A DNA stretch of 64,000 bases from Cloeon dipterum (Eukaryota > Arthropoda > Insecta > Ephemeroptera > Baetidae). The notes below the pieces were generated by a model. It worked only from the letters and a program-made list of their open reading frames with translations. It was not told where the DNA came from and made no database searches. Positions within the stretch are counted from its first letter, which is position 1; every line of letters begins with the position of its first letter. Location: NCBI RefSeq assembly GCF_949628265.1, contig NC_088790.1, positions 17,922,545 to 17,986,544 of the forward strand, read 5' to 3'. Of the stretch, positions 52,830-64,000 are shown piece after piece. Made by a program: the position numbers and the translations under genes.

Positions 52830-53170
52830 TTTGGCTTGCCCATAAATTTAGAGAAGTGAAGGAGGAGCTTAACACTGACACTGTTCGCTCGGTAACTCGG
52901 CTCGGTTGGAAACAGGCACAGACTGAAGAGGCAGCGGAGAGCGAAATTGAAGAAGAGACGGACAAAATCGGTGGACGAAATTGCCGACGCTGTTAAAATT
53001 CGACCTGGTAGCGAAACACGAGTGCCAGAGTTCGATCGCCGACCGTGCTTTTCGAAAGGAGTGCATTAATTTTGTTCGTTCGGCAAGAGTGCGGAAGAAT
53101 GTCGAGGCCGCAGTAGGCCCTAAAACTCGCACCCCCCGTGTCACAGTTCGGATGCCAGCACAGTTTTTTC
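52830..53170 (+). promoter_or_regulatory. GC-rich island, candidate sestrin promoter and 5' leader exon
   Basis: This island begins 80 bases after the hAT-like element. A TATA-like CCATAAATT at about 52840 is followed at about 30 bases by an initiator-like CACTGACACTG. Downstream are candidate donors (for example CTG|GTAGCG near 53010), but none is decisive. A 64-codon frame at 52981-53175 starts at TTG and matches nothing. It could be the sestrin leader, some 4 kb from the first sure exon, or belong to another transcript. Confidence 0.3.
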
Positions 53171-54710
53171 ACTGAGGTTCGTATGTGAACGTGCATGCCC
53201 GCTGTCTTATTTCATCATTCTCTCGTTAAGTGGAAATTAGGGCCGTCGGCCAGTCGTTAATTCCTTGAGCAAACATTTTCATTGAGAGTATGTAAACAGA
53301 AATATTTAATAAGCGCGCCCTGTTGATTTTGGGAATTATTTATTACTCGTTTCCTAAAAGGACCGTGAAAAACGAGAGCCTTGGTGTCTGTTTCGGTTGC
53401 ATCATATGTTCGTGCTCAAGGTCTGTCTAGGTTGTGCATGTATGTAACAGAGTATGTATCGTGCGTATTGTTTGCCGGGGTGGGGGGCAATTAGAAGCTC
53501 ACATACGGGCATTCTTTCCTCGCCCGAGCACAATTATGTATTGCAACAATCATTGTTGTTGCCGCCTTCCTTGTTGCCAGTGGTTAATTAGCAACCTGCG
53601 GACTTCTGACTCACGACACCTCTTGTTTCACTTGAATTCGTGTTGTTCGAATTTCAAGCACCGCAATTACACCCAAAAATGATTGACATATTAAGGAGCC
53701 TGCTTCACCCGACGTATCAGTGAAGTTTGTAACCTAGAATTATGTAAAATAATGAAACTAACTTAATTTGCGTGTCAATGTTATTGCTGTCTCTACCAGT
53801 CTTAAGTGAAACAAAGGCCCTGCGCGCGGCCAGACGGCATTCCAGCTTTTTTTTCAGGCTGCACAAACACGCTTAGAGGCGATTTGTTGTTTGCCTAGGT
53901 TTTTAGACCGTCAAAGTAGAAAACGTATAGGTTTCATTTCACACGGAACTCCATTGAGAATCTCATAAAATCATGGCCTCTCAGGTACTCCGCCCTGAAG
54001 GTCGCATCGGGTTTTTAGCACGCTCTAAAGGACGCCGTGTTTGGTGTCAATTCACAGGTTTTGGCTAAAATTCACGAGTGAATTTCAATTTAGGAAGTGA
54101 GCTTGGTAGTTAACAGTGTTGAGGAATTCATTCTAAGTTCATTAGTTTCTAAACGTTCGGAAAACGGGAGAAATCCTTGGCACAGAAAGAGATTTTATTT
54201 CACTCTTGTAAATATGGTTTTAGTGTGTTGGCGAGAAAAAAATAGCTTTTTAACTAAACTAAGGAAATGTTTTCTTTTGGAAATGAAATCGATATCTTAT
54301 TTTGCCGTGAATGTAGACAACGCTTAATTTAAATTCTGAAACTTAAAGTGGAAACCTTTTCACAAATATGATGCAATCTCGCCACCAAATTTCTCTCCGC
54401 TCGTGAGCACATCCTCTATTTTATTACCCAGTTTGTTCTGCTTGGGCAGAGATGTAGTAAAACCAAAGCACCAAAAAATACGTTCTATGGAAATCTTCTT
54501 GGAACAATTTGTTGTTTACTGCTCCTAGCACTATCCATGAATGACAAATTGGTTTGTACAATACTGACAATGAGGGATTTTTAATGAGCTGTCGTCTGTT
54601 AGAAGTTTAAGGTTCGCATTTGGCTTGATTTAGATGGTGGTCGCGGTTCGCGGTTGTTTCTCATAATCAGGAAAGTGGCCTATTGCTGTATCAAATTATT
54701 ATATTTAATT
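53171..54710. other. non-coding DNA upstream of sestrin
   Basis: No supported gene. A short ATG GCC TCT CAG with a GT directly after it (53973-53986) could be a four-codon first exon in phase with a possible acceptor at 57099/57100, but this is speculation. Confidence 0.4.
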
Positions 54711-54926
54711 AAGAGGTCTCAGCCAGCCGCGCCAGCCGTCAGCTGCCGTGAATCTGGCTGAGCTGCGCCAGCCGTGCCATTCGCCGGTGAAAAGGGTCTA
54801 AAATTAAAAAGTGCTGGAGATCAATTTCTTTTGGCTCTTTGGGCCGTTGAACCCTATAAAACTTCACGTTTAAAATATTTTTAGCCGCACCAGCCACCGA
54901 CTTCAGTCTCGCGGCTGAGACCTCTA
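54711..54926. mobile_element. hAT-like MITE, copy B
   Basis: This copy is about 216 bp with inverted ends AGAGGTCTCAGCCAGCCGCG and CGCGGCTGAGACCTCTA. It shares its internal blocks with the copy at 31038-31250 (AAAATTAAAAAGTGC, CACGTTTAAAATATT, GCCGC(A/G)CCAGCCACC). Its inverted repeats are better preserved than those of copy A, but I see no clean 8-bp duplication. The first base appears mutated (A for T). Confidence 0.75.
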
Positions 54927-57046
54927 TATTTGTCATTTTTATTACATGTGTCATTTGAGAAGGGCAGTGGTTGGAGGATATAGCATTGCGTTACTGATAA
55001 TTTCATTTCCACGTCCGCTTCCTCGGTTAAAATCACCAGCAAAAGTTTTCCCAAAGGGCATTTTCTTTCAGTCGTTAAAATGAAGAAATATTTTATTCAT
55101 AATAATTCAATTGAAGAAATTTTATCAATCGGAGGTTAGTAATAACAGCATTAAATATGCTATAAAATTTAATGGGAGCTAATAGTATGTTCGTCTGTTC
55201 ACACTTCGATTTATAAATAAAACTAGATCCGAGAGTGCTTATCTAAATTTCAAAGTCCGATACGGATAATTTAAATCTAAATGCAGTGGCTTCGTCGGAA
55301 AATGATAATCCGAGTGTTGCTGTGTGTAATACACATCTAATTCTCACAATTAGCACCTGCAGCACTTTGGAGTGAGTCAGTGTTTGATGAGCAAACACAC
55401 AGGATGAATTTGCATCACTGACTCGGAAGTGGCTTTGCCTTCTCTCGCGTGATTCTCCGCAATAATGGAAACGCCCTTAATGTGACTGATTTACAACCAC
55501 TACCGAACGCCAGCTGCAATTTTGCACGATTACTGGAATAGCTAGGGAAGACCACTTCCGTCTGGGATAGGCCTATAATTTTAATTGTATTTTCCTCTTT
55601 CAAATTTCGTAGAAGTTCGTTTATTGCAAAATTCTGGTGACACAATCAGCGGAAGTGCCTCCCAAGGGTAGTGATCTAATAAATATTTCGATGAAGGATC
55701 TCAATAAATATATTCCACGCAAGCATGGTCGCTGCTAGTGCTAGGATCGTTTGGGTGGGAAAAAAATGCACATCTTTGGTCACATCTTTTCACCTTGATT
55801 TTTATTTGATTCGCGACTTAAATTTGACCTTGAGTAATGGCAAACAAGCTGACCGGGACTGGATCAGTTGACTCTTCCTCTCAATACCAGACACCACATT
55901 GGTTTTCTGACTGGGAGTTTCACCGCAATCACTAGTGGATTAGTCACTTGGAGAAATAATGTTTGCATGCAATGAAACACAATTGCTCATTTTGAGTCAA
56001 TGCGTCGTTTCCAAGGCAACTGAAAGATAAGCGCAATTATAATGCTCTCTGATTTGATTGTTGGAGAGCCCGATTAAACTCAAAATCAAGGGCTCAACTT
56101 CTACAAGTGTTTGCTTTAGTAGAGGACAGAACAGGGTACTAAGGGCGTGTCTTTAATTTTTCATTTCTAGTGTATATTTCAAGTCATTTTTCATTTCCCA
56201 AATGCCCAAATTTATCACCTCCCAACAAAAACAACAACAAGGAAACAATATTGATGCTACGATTTAGTCGGTTAGGTTATTGAATTTGCATAAACTTGGT
56301 CAATTATGCTAGCTAAGATTACGATATAAGAAGAATAATAAGAAGAATTTTCCGCAAATGGATTTATCAAAAATATCATAACAAGAAAAACTATATTTTA
56401 ATATCATTATTATTATTTTTTAAAGATCAAATTGCATTATGTTTTTGACTAGCATGAAAAATTTGAAATCTATTCAGTTTAAGAAAATGTTTATTTCTTT
56501 GCTCTAAATTTGAATTTTAAAAGAGTTACGCAGCCTGGAACATTGAACAAACCATCATGGCAAAATTGTAATTTAGACAGGATTAACTTCCTATCATTCG
56601 TTTCATAAAATATGTTCCAATCTTACTCAAATTAGACAAAAGCAGTATTTTCAACCAATTTCTACATATTGTTAATTTTTTCAAGCCTCCATAAATCGCT
56701 GAAATTGTCGGATCGCAATATTTCTCTTGAAATTTGTTCAAATCATGACAGGCTTCATCAAACCACAATAAAATGAAGTCTAGTTCCATTTCAAAACGTA
56801 GAATACAAACAGTTTCCTAGAGACAATTATTGTCCCCTGCTTATTTCCTTCGCTTTATAGTTTAGAACCTTTTTTTTCTATCTACAGGTTGCGTTGCTTT
56901 CTCTACGATCTACGGACTCAGTTTGACTCTTTAGTCTCTGCCCACAACCCACCTGAACCAATAGGCTCGCACGATCCATTGTTGACGCTCTGAATATCTG
57001 AATAAATCTGCTGAAGTATTCAAACTTGGCCAAACACTCTTGAGAA
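54927..57046. other. non-coding DNA and immediate upstream region of sestrin exon 1
   Basis: No supported gene. An in-frame TGA at 57041-57043 lies just before the chosen ATG. An acceptor-like TTTACTTCAG ends at 57056, so the recognised exon could instead start inside the frame and be joined to an unseen upstream exon. An initiator-like TCAGTTTG near 56918 could start a short-leader transcript. Confidence 0.4.
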
Positions 57047-60000
57047 ATGTTTACTTCAGACCTCACAAAGCTGTCAGTTGTCAGTCGTGCCTTATCTCAG
57101 TGCGGCCACTTCATGCTTACAGAAGGATATAACCCGTGGGATTCCAAGCTGGAGCGCATCAAGAACACGATGGGTGACCACCCAGATTACCTGAAGCTCT
57201 TCCTCAGCACGCACAACTTCATCTTGCGCGGCGATGGCGCCCTGCCCTGGGACTACCGCCACTATATCGCCATCATGGCGGCGGCGCGCCACCAGTGCGA
57301 CTACCTTGTGGACATCCAAAAGGAGATGTTCCTCGAGCATGGCGGCGACCCAGCTTGGCTCCAAGGCCTGGACTGTGTGCCAGACAAGCTCAGGAGCCTC
57401 AACGAAATCAACAAAATCTTGGCACACAGGTCACAAAATTTTGCCTCTCTTCAGGGTTGCAATAAGCAGGCATTAAATGCAGAGAACTTTGAACTTATCT
57501 TGTTATTTAAAAATTTTCTGTTCAGGGTTTTTCCAAAAAATTAAAATCTGAATAAAATAGGGGCAGTTAAGAAAATTTTTAACGATGGTTTTTTTAAGCC
57601 AGTTAAAATAAGAAAATCTTCAAAACACTAAGTTTTGCTCTTTACTATGCAAAGTAGAAATTAAAAAAATGATATCCTAATTATTTCTTGGCAAGGAATT
57701 TTTTAATTTAACTTATTTTCACCAGCAAGGTGGTGTGAAATACTGCATGTTTAAAATTTCTGACCGCATTCTTACTTGACCCACAGGCCCTGGTTGCTTT
57801 GTAAAAGTCACATCATACGCCTCACCAAGGAAAGCAACTGGTCACTGGCAGAGTTAGTCCACGCGATTGTGATTCTCGCTCACTTCCACTCTCTCGCCAG
57901 CTTCGTTTTTGGGTGTGGAATCAATGACCAAGATGACCCAGACGCACCAGTTAACAACAGTAAGAAAAACCTAATTTTAGGTTCGTCTGAAATTTAGTTA
58001 CGCGTTTAAATTTGAATATTACAAAGCTGATGAAATTAGAGAGGATTTTTATTTACGGATTTTGAGTTAAATTAAAAATATCAGTCTACTTTAACTTCAA
58101 ATAGCACTTTCGCTTGACATGAAATATGAATACCATCAACTACTTGTACGTCATTGGCTAAAAATTCGTATTTTTCAGGTAATGTTGAACCTGAAGTGCG
58201 CGTCGATCAGCTGATGGAGCGGATGAGGACGCTTTCGCAACGGGAGGAGGAATTCTCAGTGGAGGAGCAAACACAGCGCTTTCTTCGCGTTGATCATCGA
58301 GATCAAACAATCGATATTGAAAATTCGCGTGTTTTAAAACAAACAAGCGGCCTCGGTCACTTCATTGAAGACACAGAATTCACTTACCAAGACTTTCAGA
58401 GAAGGGGGGAGACAGGTGATTTTCCTACCTTTCGGGTGCAGGTTAGTCTCTCATTTAATGATTAAAATATTTTAATTTACCTTATCTAAATATGGCTCTT
58501 ATTGGTAAACGTTTACAAGAGTTGTTGCAATCGGTAATTTTAAAGCGTGAAAATACCTTTTTGTTAATTCAGCCTTATTTCAGGGCTTATTTTATATGTT
58601 CATAGTCCTATAAAAAGTAGGGTGCATTGCATACCTGGGTTTTCAAAATCAGGTCAAACCACGAGAAATACATAATAGCTTGAGGAACTAAAATAAACCC
58701 GTAATAAGAAGAATGGATCTACTCGGAGCTAATTTGGGATAGCTAATAGTTTATTATTTAATAAATTCTAGTCAGGCACTCCTAAACATGTAGATGTGGA
58801 AATAAGAATGGAAGAATACCTTTTTTGAATTAGTGTGATATATGAACAAAAACGTTTTTTCTTTTGTTGTGGCGGTCATTTACTGGTTAGGACTTTGCAC
58901 TTATTATTTTCATTCTGAAAACATGCGCCTTGACTAAACAAGGAATGCAATGTATGCTCACCACTCACCAAGCAAATAGTCTGTGTAAATATTATTAATT
59001 AGAGTCAAAGTTTGCTTTGATGTTGATAAAAATGTAAGGGTTGCATGGCTTGATTTCTAGGGAAAGTTATTAATTGAAAATCTTACATCATTACAAGTGG
59101 TTTTGACATTGAAACAAATTTCTGCAATAAAAAAATCATACCCCTTTAACTATCTAATCTCTTATCTCTACAGGATTATTCGTGGGAGGATCATGGCTAT
59201 TCTCTAGTCAACCGCCTGTACAACGATGTTGGCAACTTGCTAGATGCCAAGTTTAAAAAGGCCTACAACATGACCTACTACACGATGGGTGGAAACAAGG
59301 ATGTCGACACATCCCGCTTCCGCAGGGCTATTTGGAATTACATTCATTGTGTGTTCGGCATAAGGTTCGCTCTTATTGTTGTAAAAATTCGAGAACTCGC
59401 GTTCTAACTTTAATTCTGCTCAGACACGATGATTACGACTACGGCGAAGTGAACCAGCTGCTGGAGCGGTCCCTCAAGGCGTACATCAAATCGACCTGCT
59501 GCTACCCCGAGAGAGTTGCGACCAGAGACTTTGCCCAGGTCCTTGCAGAGTTCGAACACAGTGAAAAGGTAAGCCTTTGATTCTGTTTCGCTAGGTTATT
59601 TCGTAGGAAAACAGATTTCTTAAACTATTCTTAAAACAAACCTGTTATTTCTTTGCTACAAATGCTTGAAATTGGACAATAATTGTAAATTATTTCAAAA
59701 ACCCTGATTGTTCAAAGTTTCATTAATCATGTTAATCCCTACTACTCAAGGCATTATCTCTTTTTGCTGGATTAGTAAGTCAAGGCTAATCTAATTAATC
59801 GTTAGAAAAATCCTTCCCAAAAGCTTTCAAAATTCCTTTCAAAAGACTTCTGAAAATGGGATCAATTTAATCAAGGTTTTAGAGAAAACTACAAAGCGAG
59901 TGATAGAAAGTGTTGGTTAGTCAGCTCATAGCAGCCATAATAAGTTTTGGCAGTGTTGAATTTTTTTCTCGAATCATACGAATCCACAACACTAAGACAA

Positions 60001-61112
60001 TGGTTTAAATGGTTCGCTACAATTTCAAGTTAAAAGATTTTTTATTTATGTTGAATCATTAAAAATATTAACTGCTTGATAAACATTTTAAATTTTTAAA
60101 AATTTTCTTATAAGTGAACTTTTTACTGTTGGGACTGTCAGTGATTTAGCTTCATACGAAATTCAGTTGGATAAATAAATTCAGTATTTCACGGGGTGGA
60201 GTTCAGATACGCAAATTAATACTGCTGATAATGGTTTTTACAGAAGACTGCTAACCAAAAGTCATCGTTCTAGCAGTCAAATTTTTCCATGATTTTGCAC
60301 AAGACAGAAAAAGATTTCATAAAATGGAATATTAAATTGCATTCCCTTTTTTTATTGATTTGGCGTTTATACCGTTTGAAGCATGTTATTAATAGTTTTA
60401 TAGCTATGTTCAAGGCGCATTACGCTGAGTTAGTGTCCTCACTAAGTGTCATCGAATGAAATCTCATTTTCATCATACTCTAGACAGTATATGATGTGAG
60501 AAAGAACGCAAAGTTAATTCTCCACATTAAAATTGATCAATAGTTGCCTCTTTGATCGCTTTGTCACAAAGCAATGTCTTGACTTTTCTGTCTCTGGATA
60601 TTCATGTTTTTTCAATGTTCGTGGAAAGCTAATAGTGAGTTGCATGCGTAAGCGGTGTAACTTTTCGGATGACCAAAAAATATTTTGCTATACTTATATT
60701 TAAATAATGCATATTACATACGAAGTGCATATTAAATGCCTTTACAATCAATCCTGTGAGTGAAGCTAACGCTAGTTTTCTCATCAATCAACACTAATCA
60801 CTGCTATTGCCACAAGGCAGCGATTTTCACTCTCGTGCAATAAATTTAGGTCTTCTCTCTGAGACTCTTCATATTTAATGGATCCTGTTCAATTTGATGA
60901 GATTTCGGGACAAACCAAAGTATTGATTTTTCTCCCTAATCTTGCTAAAAGCGACAAGTTTTTGCACACTGACTTGTTTAAAATTGAATTCAATCATGCT
61001 AATTTTGCGTTAAATCGTTTCGCAGGTGCACATCAATCTTATGGTGCAGGAAGCACGGATGCAAGCGGAGCTGCTGTACGCGTTGAGAGTGGTCATGAAT
61101 CACATGAAATAG
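57047..61112 (+). CDS. Sesn: sestrin
   Basis: Six exons: 57047-57429, 57787-57959, 58179-58441, 59174-59364, 59424-59568, 61026-61112. All junctions are GT-AG with matching phases, giving 1242 nt and 413 residues. Family marks: [14 protein letters not shown] (71-84), [12 protein letters not shown] (119-130), [21 protein letters not shown], the Y-Q-D-F-Q-R-R-G-E segment before the third junction, [45 protein letters not shown] (339-355) and the terminal [13 protein letters not shown]. Sestrins are stress-induced leucine-responsive proteins that bind GATOR2 and restrain TORC1; the N-terminal half has an AhpD-like peroxidase-related fold. Cys84 and Tyr86 match human SESN2 C125 and Y127. The expected histidine is Gln91. 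Leu377 replaces W444 of the leucine pocket, while Glu384 matches E451. Human SESN2 has 480 residues, so an N-terminal exon may be missing. Confidence 0.94.
59569..61025 (+). other. last intron of sestrin
   Basis: This 1.46-kb intron (donor GTAAGC at 59569, acceptor TTTCGCAG ending at 61025) contains only AT-rich sequence. The frame from 60878 that runs through the acceptor into the last exon is intronic read-through in a different phase. Confidence 0.7.
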
Positions 61113-64000
61113 AGCTTGCTGAGGACGCCAACAAACTACTGCTGTCTGATTCCGCATGCAACGAATCCCCCCACCCCCATGGTGCACCAATTCCGAAAGG
61201 AAAGTTGCAGTTTTATAAAAATTGGCGTTCTGAATGCACATCAGATGTGAACGATCAACGCGAGCTCTATTTTGAGATGCGACCTCCTCCCACCCCCGCG
61301 CGTTATATTATACCCTTACTATATAAAGTAGTTATGTTAATTAAAACAATTATAATCTGCAGAAATATGCGATGTATTGTGTAACTATGTGATCAAAATG
61401 TAAGGCACGCTGTCGCCGCTTGAACAGACGAGGGGCTCGACCGCGCTGTTCTTGTTCCACCGTCAAAATGCTCGAGTCCCTATGGTTTGTCTATTCAACC
61501 GAATACAAGACTTGCCTCAAAAGTCGACTGCACTTGTGAACAACTTGGCACAAGATTTTTCCTAAGTTTTGCTAACTTTTTTAAACGCCGTCCAGTTTGT
61601 CGTCTGCCCCACGGAACTGCTTGTTTGGCGGCCAACTGGATCGTTTTATTTCGGCAATCTAAAGTCAGCCACTGCCTGCCAGTAAACGCTTTTTAATATT
61701 TTATTTCCCAAATTTTTGTAATTTTTTAGAGCCTTTGTTAAAATTTCCATTCGTTCGTTTTTCAAGTGGCGCTGCGGCTCAAATTAAGCCGAAGGAGCTT
61801 GCCAAGTTCTCTCTCCTTGTTTAAAGACTGATGCTAGAGCGGGGGAATTCCTTCAATACCGAGAAGCGTGTACCCGAATGGAATATTTTGGTCTTAAGGT
61901 TATGATTTTATCAGCTTCTCATTTTGCTGGAAATTCATGTTATCTGAACTGCACATGTTAATTACGGTGCCGAAGCAAGCACATTCTTATTATTGAATTG
62001 CCAGTTACTTTTGAGGGTGCCAATCAAAACTGCTCTCAAACTGTTCAAGATATTTAGTGATTATTCAACTGTTGTCTGATAGCAAGATACTGTTGTTATT
62101 ATGTAAGCACACACTGATTCTCTACTCAGTCGGAACAGAGTTTCAAAAGTTCATATTTTGCGAATCAGAGCTACTCTATTCATCACCGATAATAAAAACA
62201 GATGAATATCCAATTTAACCTGTCTAGTTTTCTTTTTGCTACGACCTTTATTTCGTGGGATTTTTCAGGATTAAAAGAACGGCATTTAATTTAAAATTAC
62301 CATATTTTATTGACCACAATAAACAGTCATTATACCAACTTAAAATTATTACATTATTATTTTTTCACATTTTCTATTTATTATAAAAAGAAAACAATGA
62401 AACAGTTCATACTTCTGCAGCAATTTTCACTCACAATTATTCCCCTAAAAACCATTTATTGTAGCTTACAATCGAGCACAAGTTTTTCATTCATTGCCTG
62501 GTTCGTACACAAAAAAGCAGCAGTCACTCTCATCAAAAATTTTTCACTTTTACGAGATGATTTTCCAAGTAGGTGGGATAAGAAAATAATCCAAAGCATT
62601 TTCCGTCAATTAGAATTGCAGACTAACAAAAATATACTCTGTGTGTTTCGCATAAAATTCTCGTCATCATCATTATATTTTTCCTTTTCAAGTTCTCTTA
62701 AAATGTACCAACAACACAAATTAGAAAGGACAAAAGAAATCAACTTGAAGAGGATGTGGCGCGCGCGTCAAGTCATCGATTAAAAAGCAAGTTGCGAATT
62801 AGGAAACAGAACCAACGTATACAGAAATTCTAATTTCCCGGGAAAATACTGCACATGAAAATTGGTCCTGACACAAGAAGTGTGAAGCAAGGTTCCGCGA
62901 ACGTGCCATTGCCTTCGGGGGAGAAGTGAGTGAGGGAAATGTAATTTTTTGTACTTTACAAGTGTGATTCGATTTCGGAAAACTGGCCCGGTTTGGATGA
63001 GTTTCGCGTTTTTCACAAAGTAGCGCCGGCACGTTCGCGGAGTGAGACCGCCTGTCCAGGTGTGTGTATGTGTGAGTGTTTGGTTGGTTGGTTCACATTG
63101 AGAGTAGTCGCCTAGCTTAATTAATTAATGAATTAATTACTTTTAAGAGTTATACAGCATAGAGGAAGTTGTATATAAAAATTCGTATCTCGCTGTTGTG
63201 AATGCAATCGAAAGTAACGAGAGAATAATTTCGATTTTTATGCGGGTGTGGTGTACGAAATTGTTTGAGGAAACGAACGAAAATAATCATCAACAACGGC
63301 TGCTAACCAATCGCGGAAAAATATTAAATAATAATCAACGATTATCACAAACAATTAATTAATCAACTAAATAACCAGTTTTCGCGGATCGCCAAATTTC
63401 AAAATAACGCGTCTTACGAATTTAATTCTGCATTATATTCTCGCCGAGATGTTTTTTGATGTTACACATTAATTACCTAGTTTTAGTTATGAATTAGTTA
63501 ATTACTGCTTTAACTACTAAACGCTACACAGACTTTTCATTTTTGTGAAGAAGTTTATAAAAAATGTCGTCATGCATCACCCGAAATCGCACTGCGGGCG
63601 CAGTCAGAATGATCAGAAAATCTTTTGCTAATAAATTAATCATTGACTCGTCTATAAAACGTTCGGGACACTGCATTTTGAGAGAGATAGAGAGAGGGAG
63701 AGAGAAAAATCTTCCGGGTTTTGTATGTACATGGAATTGTTTGTTTCGTACTGCCAAAAGTTTTGCCTATGGGTGTTTAAGTGTGTGATTCGAATCTACA
63801 GCACAAAATGTGTATGTTTAAATGTGTGTATGTGTGAGTTAGAGTGTGTATGTGTTACAATCTTCTTCATCATCATGTATCAATTATTAAGTTTTAAAAC
63901 CAAAAATTGACGATTTGGTTTTTAGTCGTGTGTGTTTTACGATTACATTAATTTATAATAAAAAAAAGTTTGCAGCCGAGTTTTTCAAACTCGCGTTGGG
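61113..64000 (+). other. sestrin 3' UTR and downstream intergenic DNA
   Basis: The sequence is AT-rich with no supported gene. Candidate polyadenylation signals on the plus strand are ATTAAA near 61338 and AATAAA at 62191-62196 and 62318-62323. GT-rich runs at 63.06-63.10 and 63.78-63.85 kb and a short GA run at 63.68-63.70 kb are simple repeats. Frames of up to 157 codons here have low-complexity S/F/I content and no domain. Confidence 0.5.

Noticed and set aside
57092..57427. 111-codon minus frame opposite sestrin exon 1
   Set aside because: It is the shadow of the GC-rich, strongly conserved sestrin exon.
61400..61420. TAAGGCACGC like the start of miR-124
   Set aside because: It diverges after ten bases, lacks a partner arm, and lies in the sestrin 3' UTR.

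Overview
The window looks like nuclear DNA from an arthropod, most likely an insect. It is AT-rich, its genes are split by GT-AG introns (several only 56-59 nt), it carries microRNAs of the insect miR-263 family, and it contains hAT-type and non-LTR transposon debris. I cannot name the species. There are no prokaryotic features. About 90% is non-coding, and most open reading frames in it are chance frames in GC-rich non-coding islands.

Layout. Positions 1-27 kb hold no protein gene I can support, but two plus-strand microRNA hairpins lie there: mir-263a (about 18.57-18.66 kb) and mir-263b (about 27.10-27.19 kb). Three spliced protein genes follow. (1) A minus-strand SNX9/18/33-family sorting nexin (fly SH3PX1 type) has eleven coding exons, 33975 down to 28200, giving 545 residues. 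It converges on mir-263b. (2) A minus-strand sugar/trehalose transporter (Tret1-like) has exons from 39131 down to 35462, giving 541 residues. Two further candidate first coding exons lie 7 kb upstream, at 46.2-46.6 kb. All three candidate starts end in the same splice phase. (3) A plus-strand sestrin has six exons, 57047-61112, giving at least 413 residues.

Mobile DNA: a 1358-bp hAT-like element with a 7/8 target-site duplication (51395-52752); two copies of a roughly 215-bp hAT-like MITE, one inside a sorting-nexin intron with a perfect 8-bp duplication and one upstream of sestrin; a roughly 310-bp fold-back element at 11.1-11.4 kb; and the 3' tail of a non-LTR retrotransposon reading frame at 34.2 kb, just upstream of the sorting-nexin promoter.

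The genes do not form an operon. They share themes only loosely: sestrin senses stress and leucine upstream of TORC1, Tret1 moves haemolymph sugar, and the sorting nexin shapes endocytic membrane. The strongest results of this reading are the two miR-263 paralogues linked within 8.5 kb and the alternative N-termini of the transporter. All exon models were built by hand from splice signals, reading phase and remembered family sequence. No database was searched.
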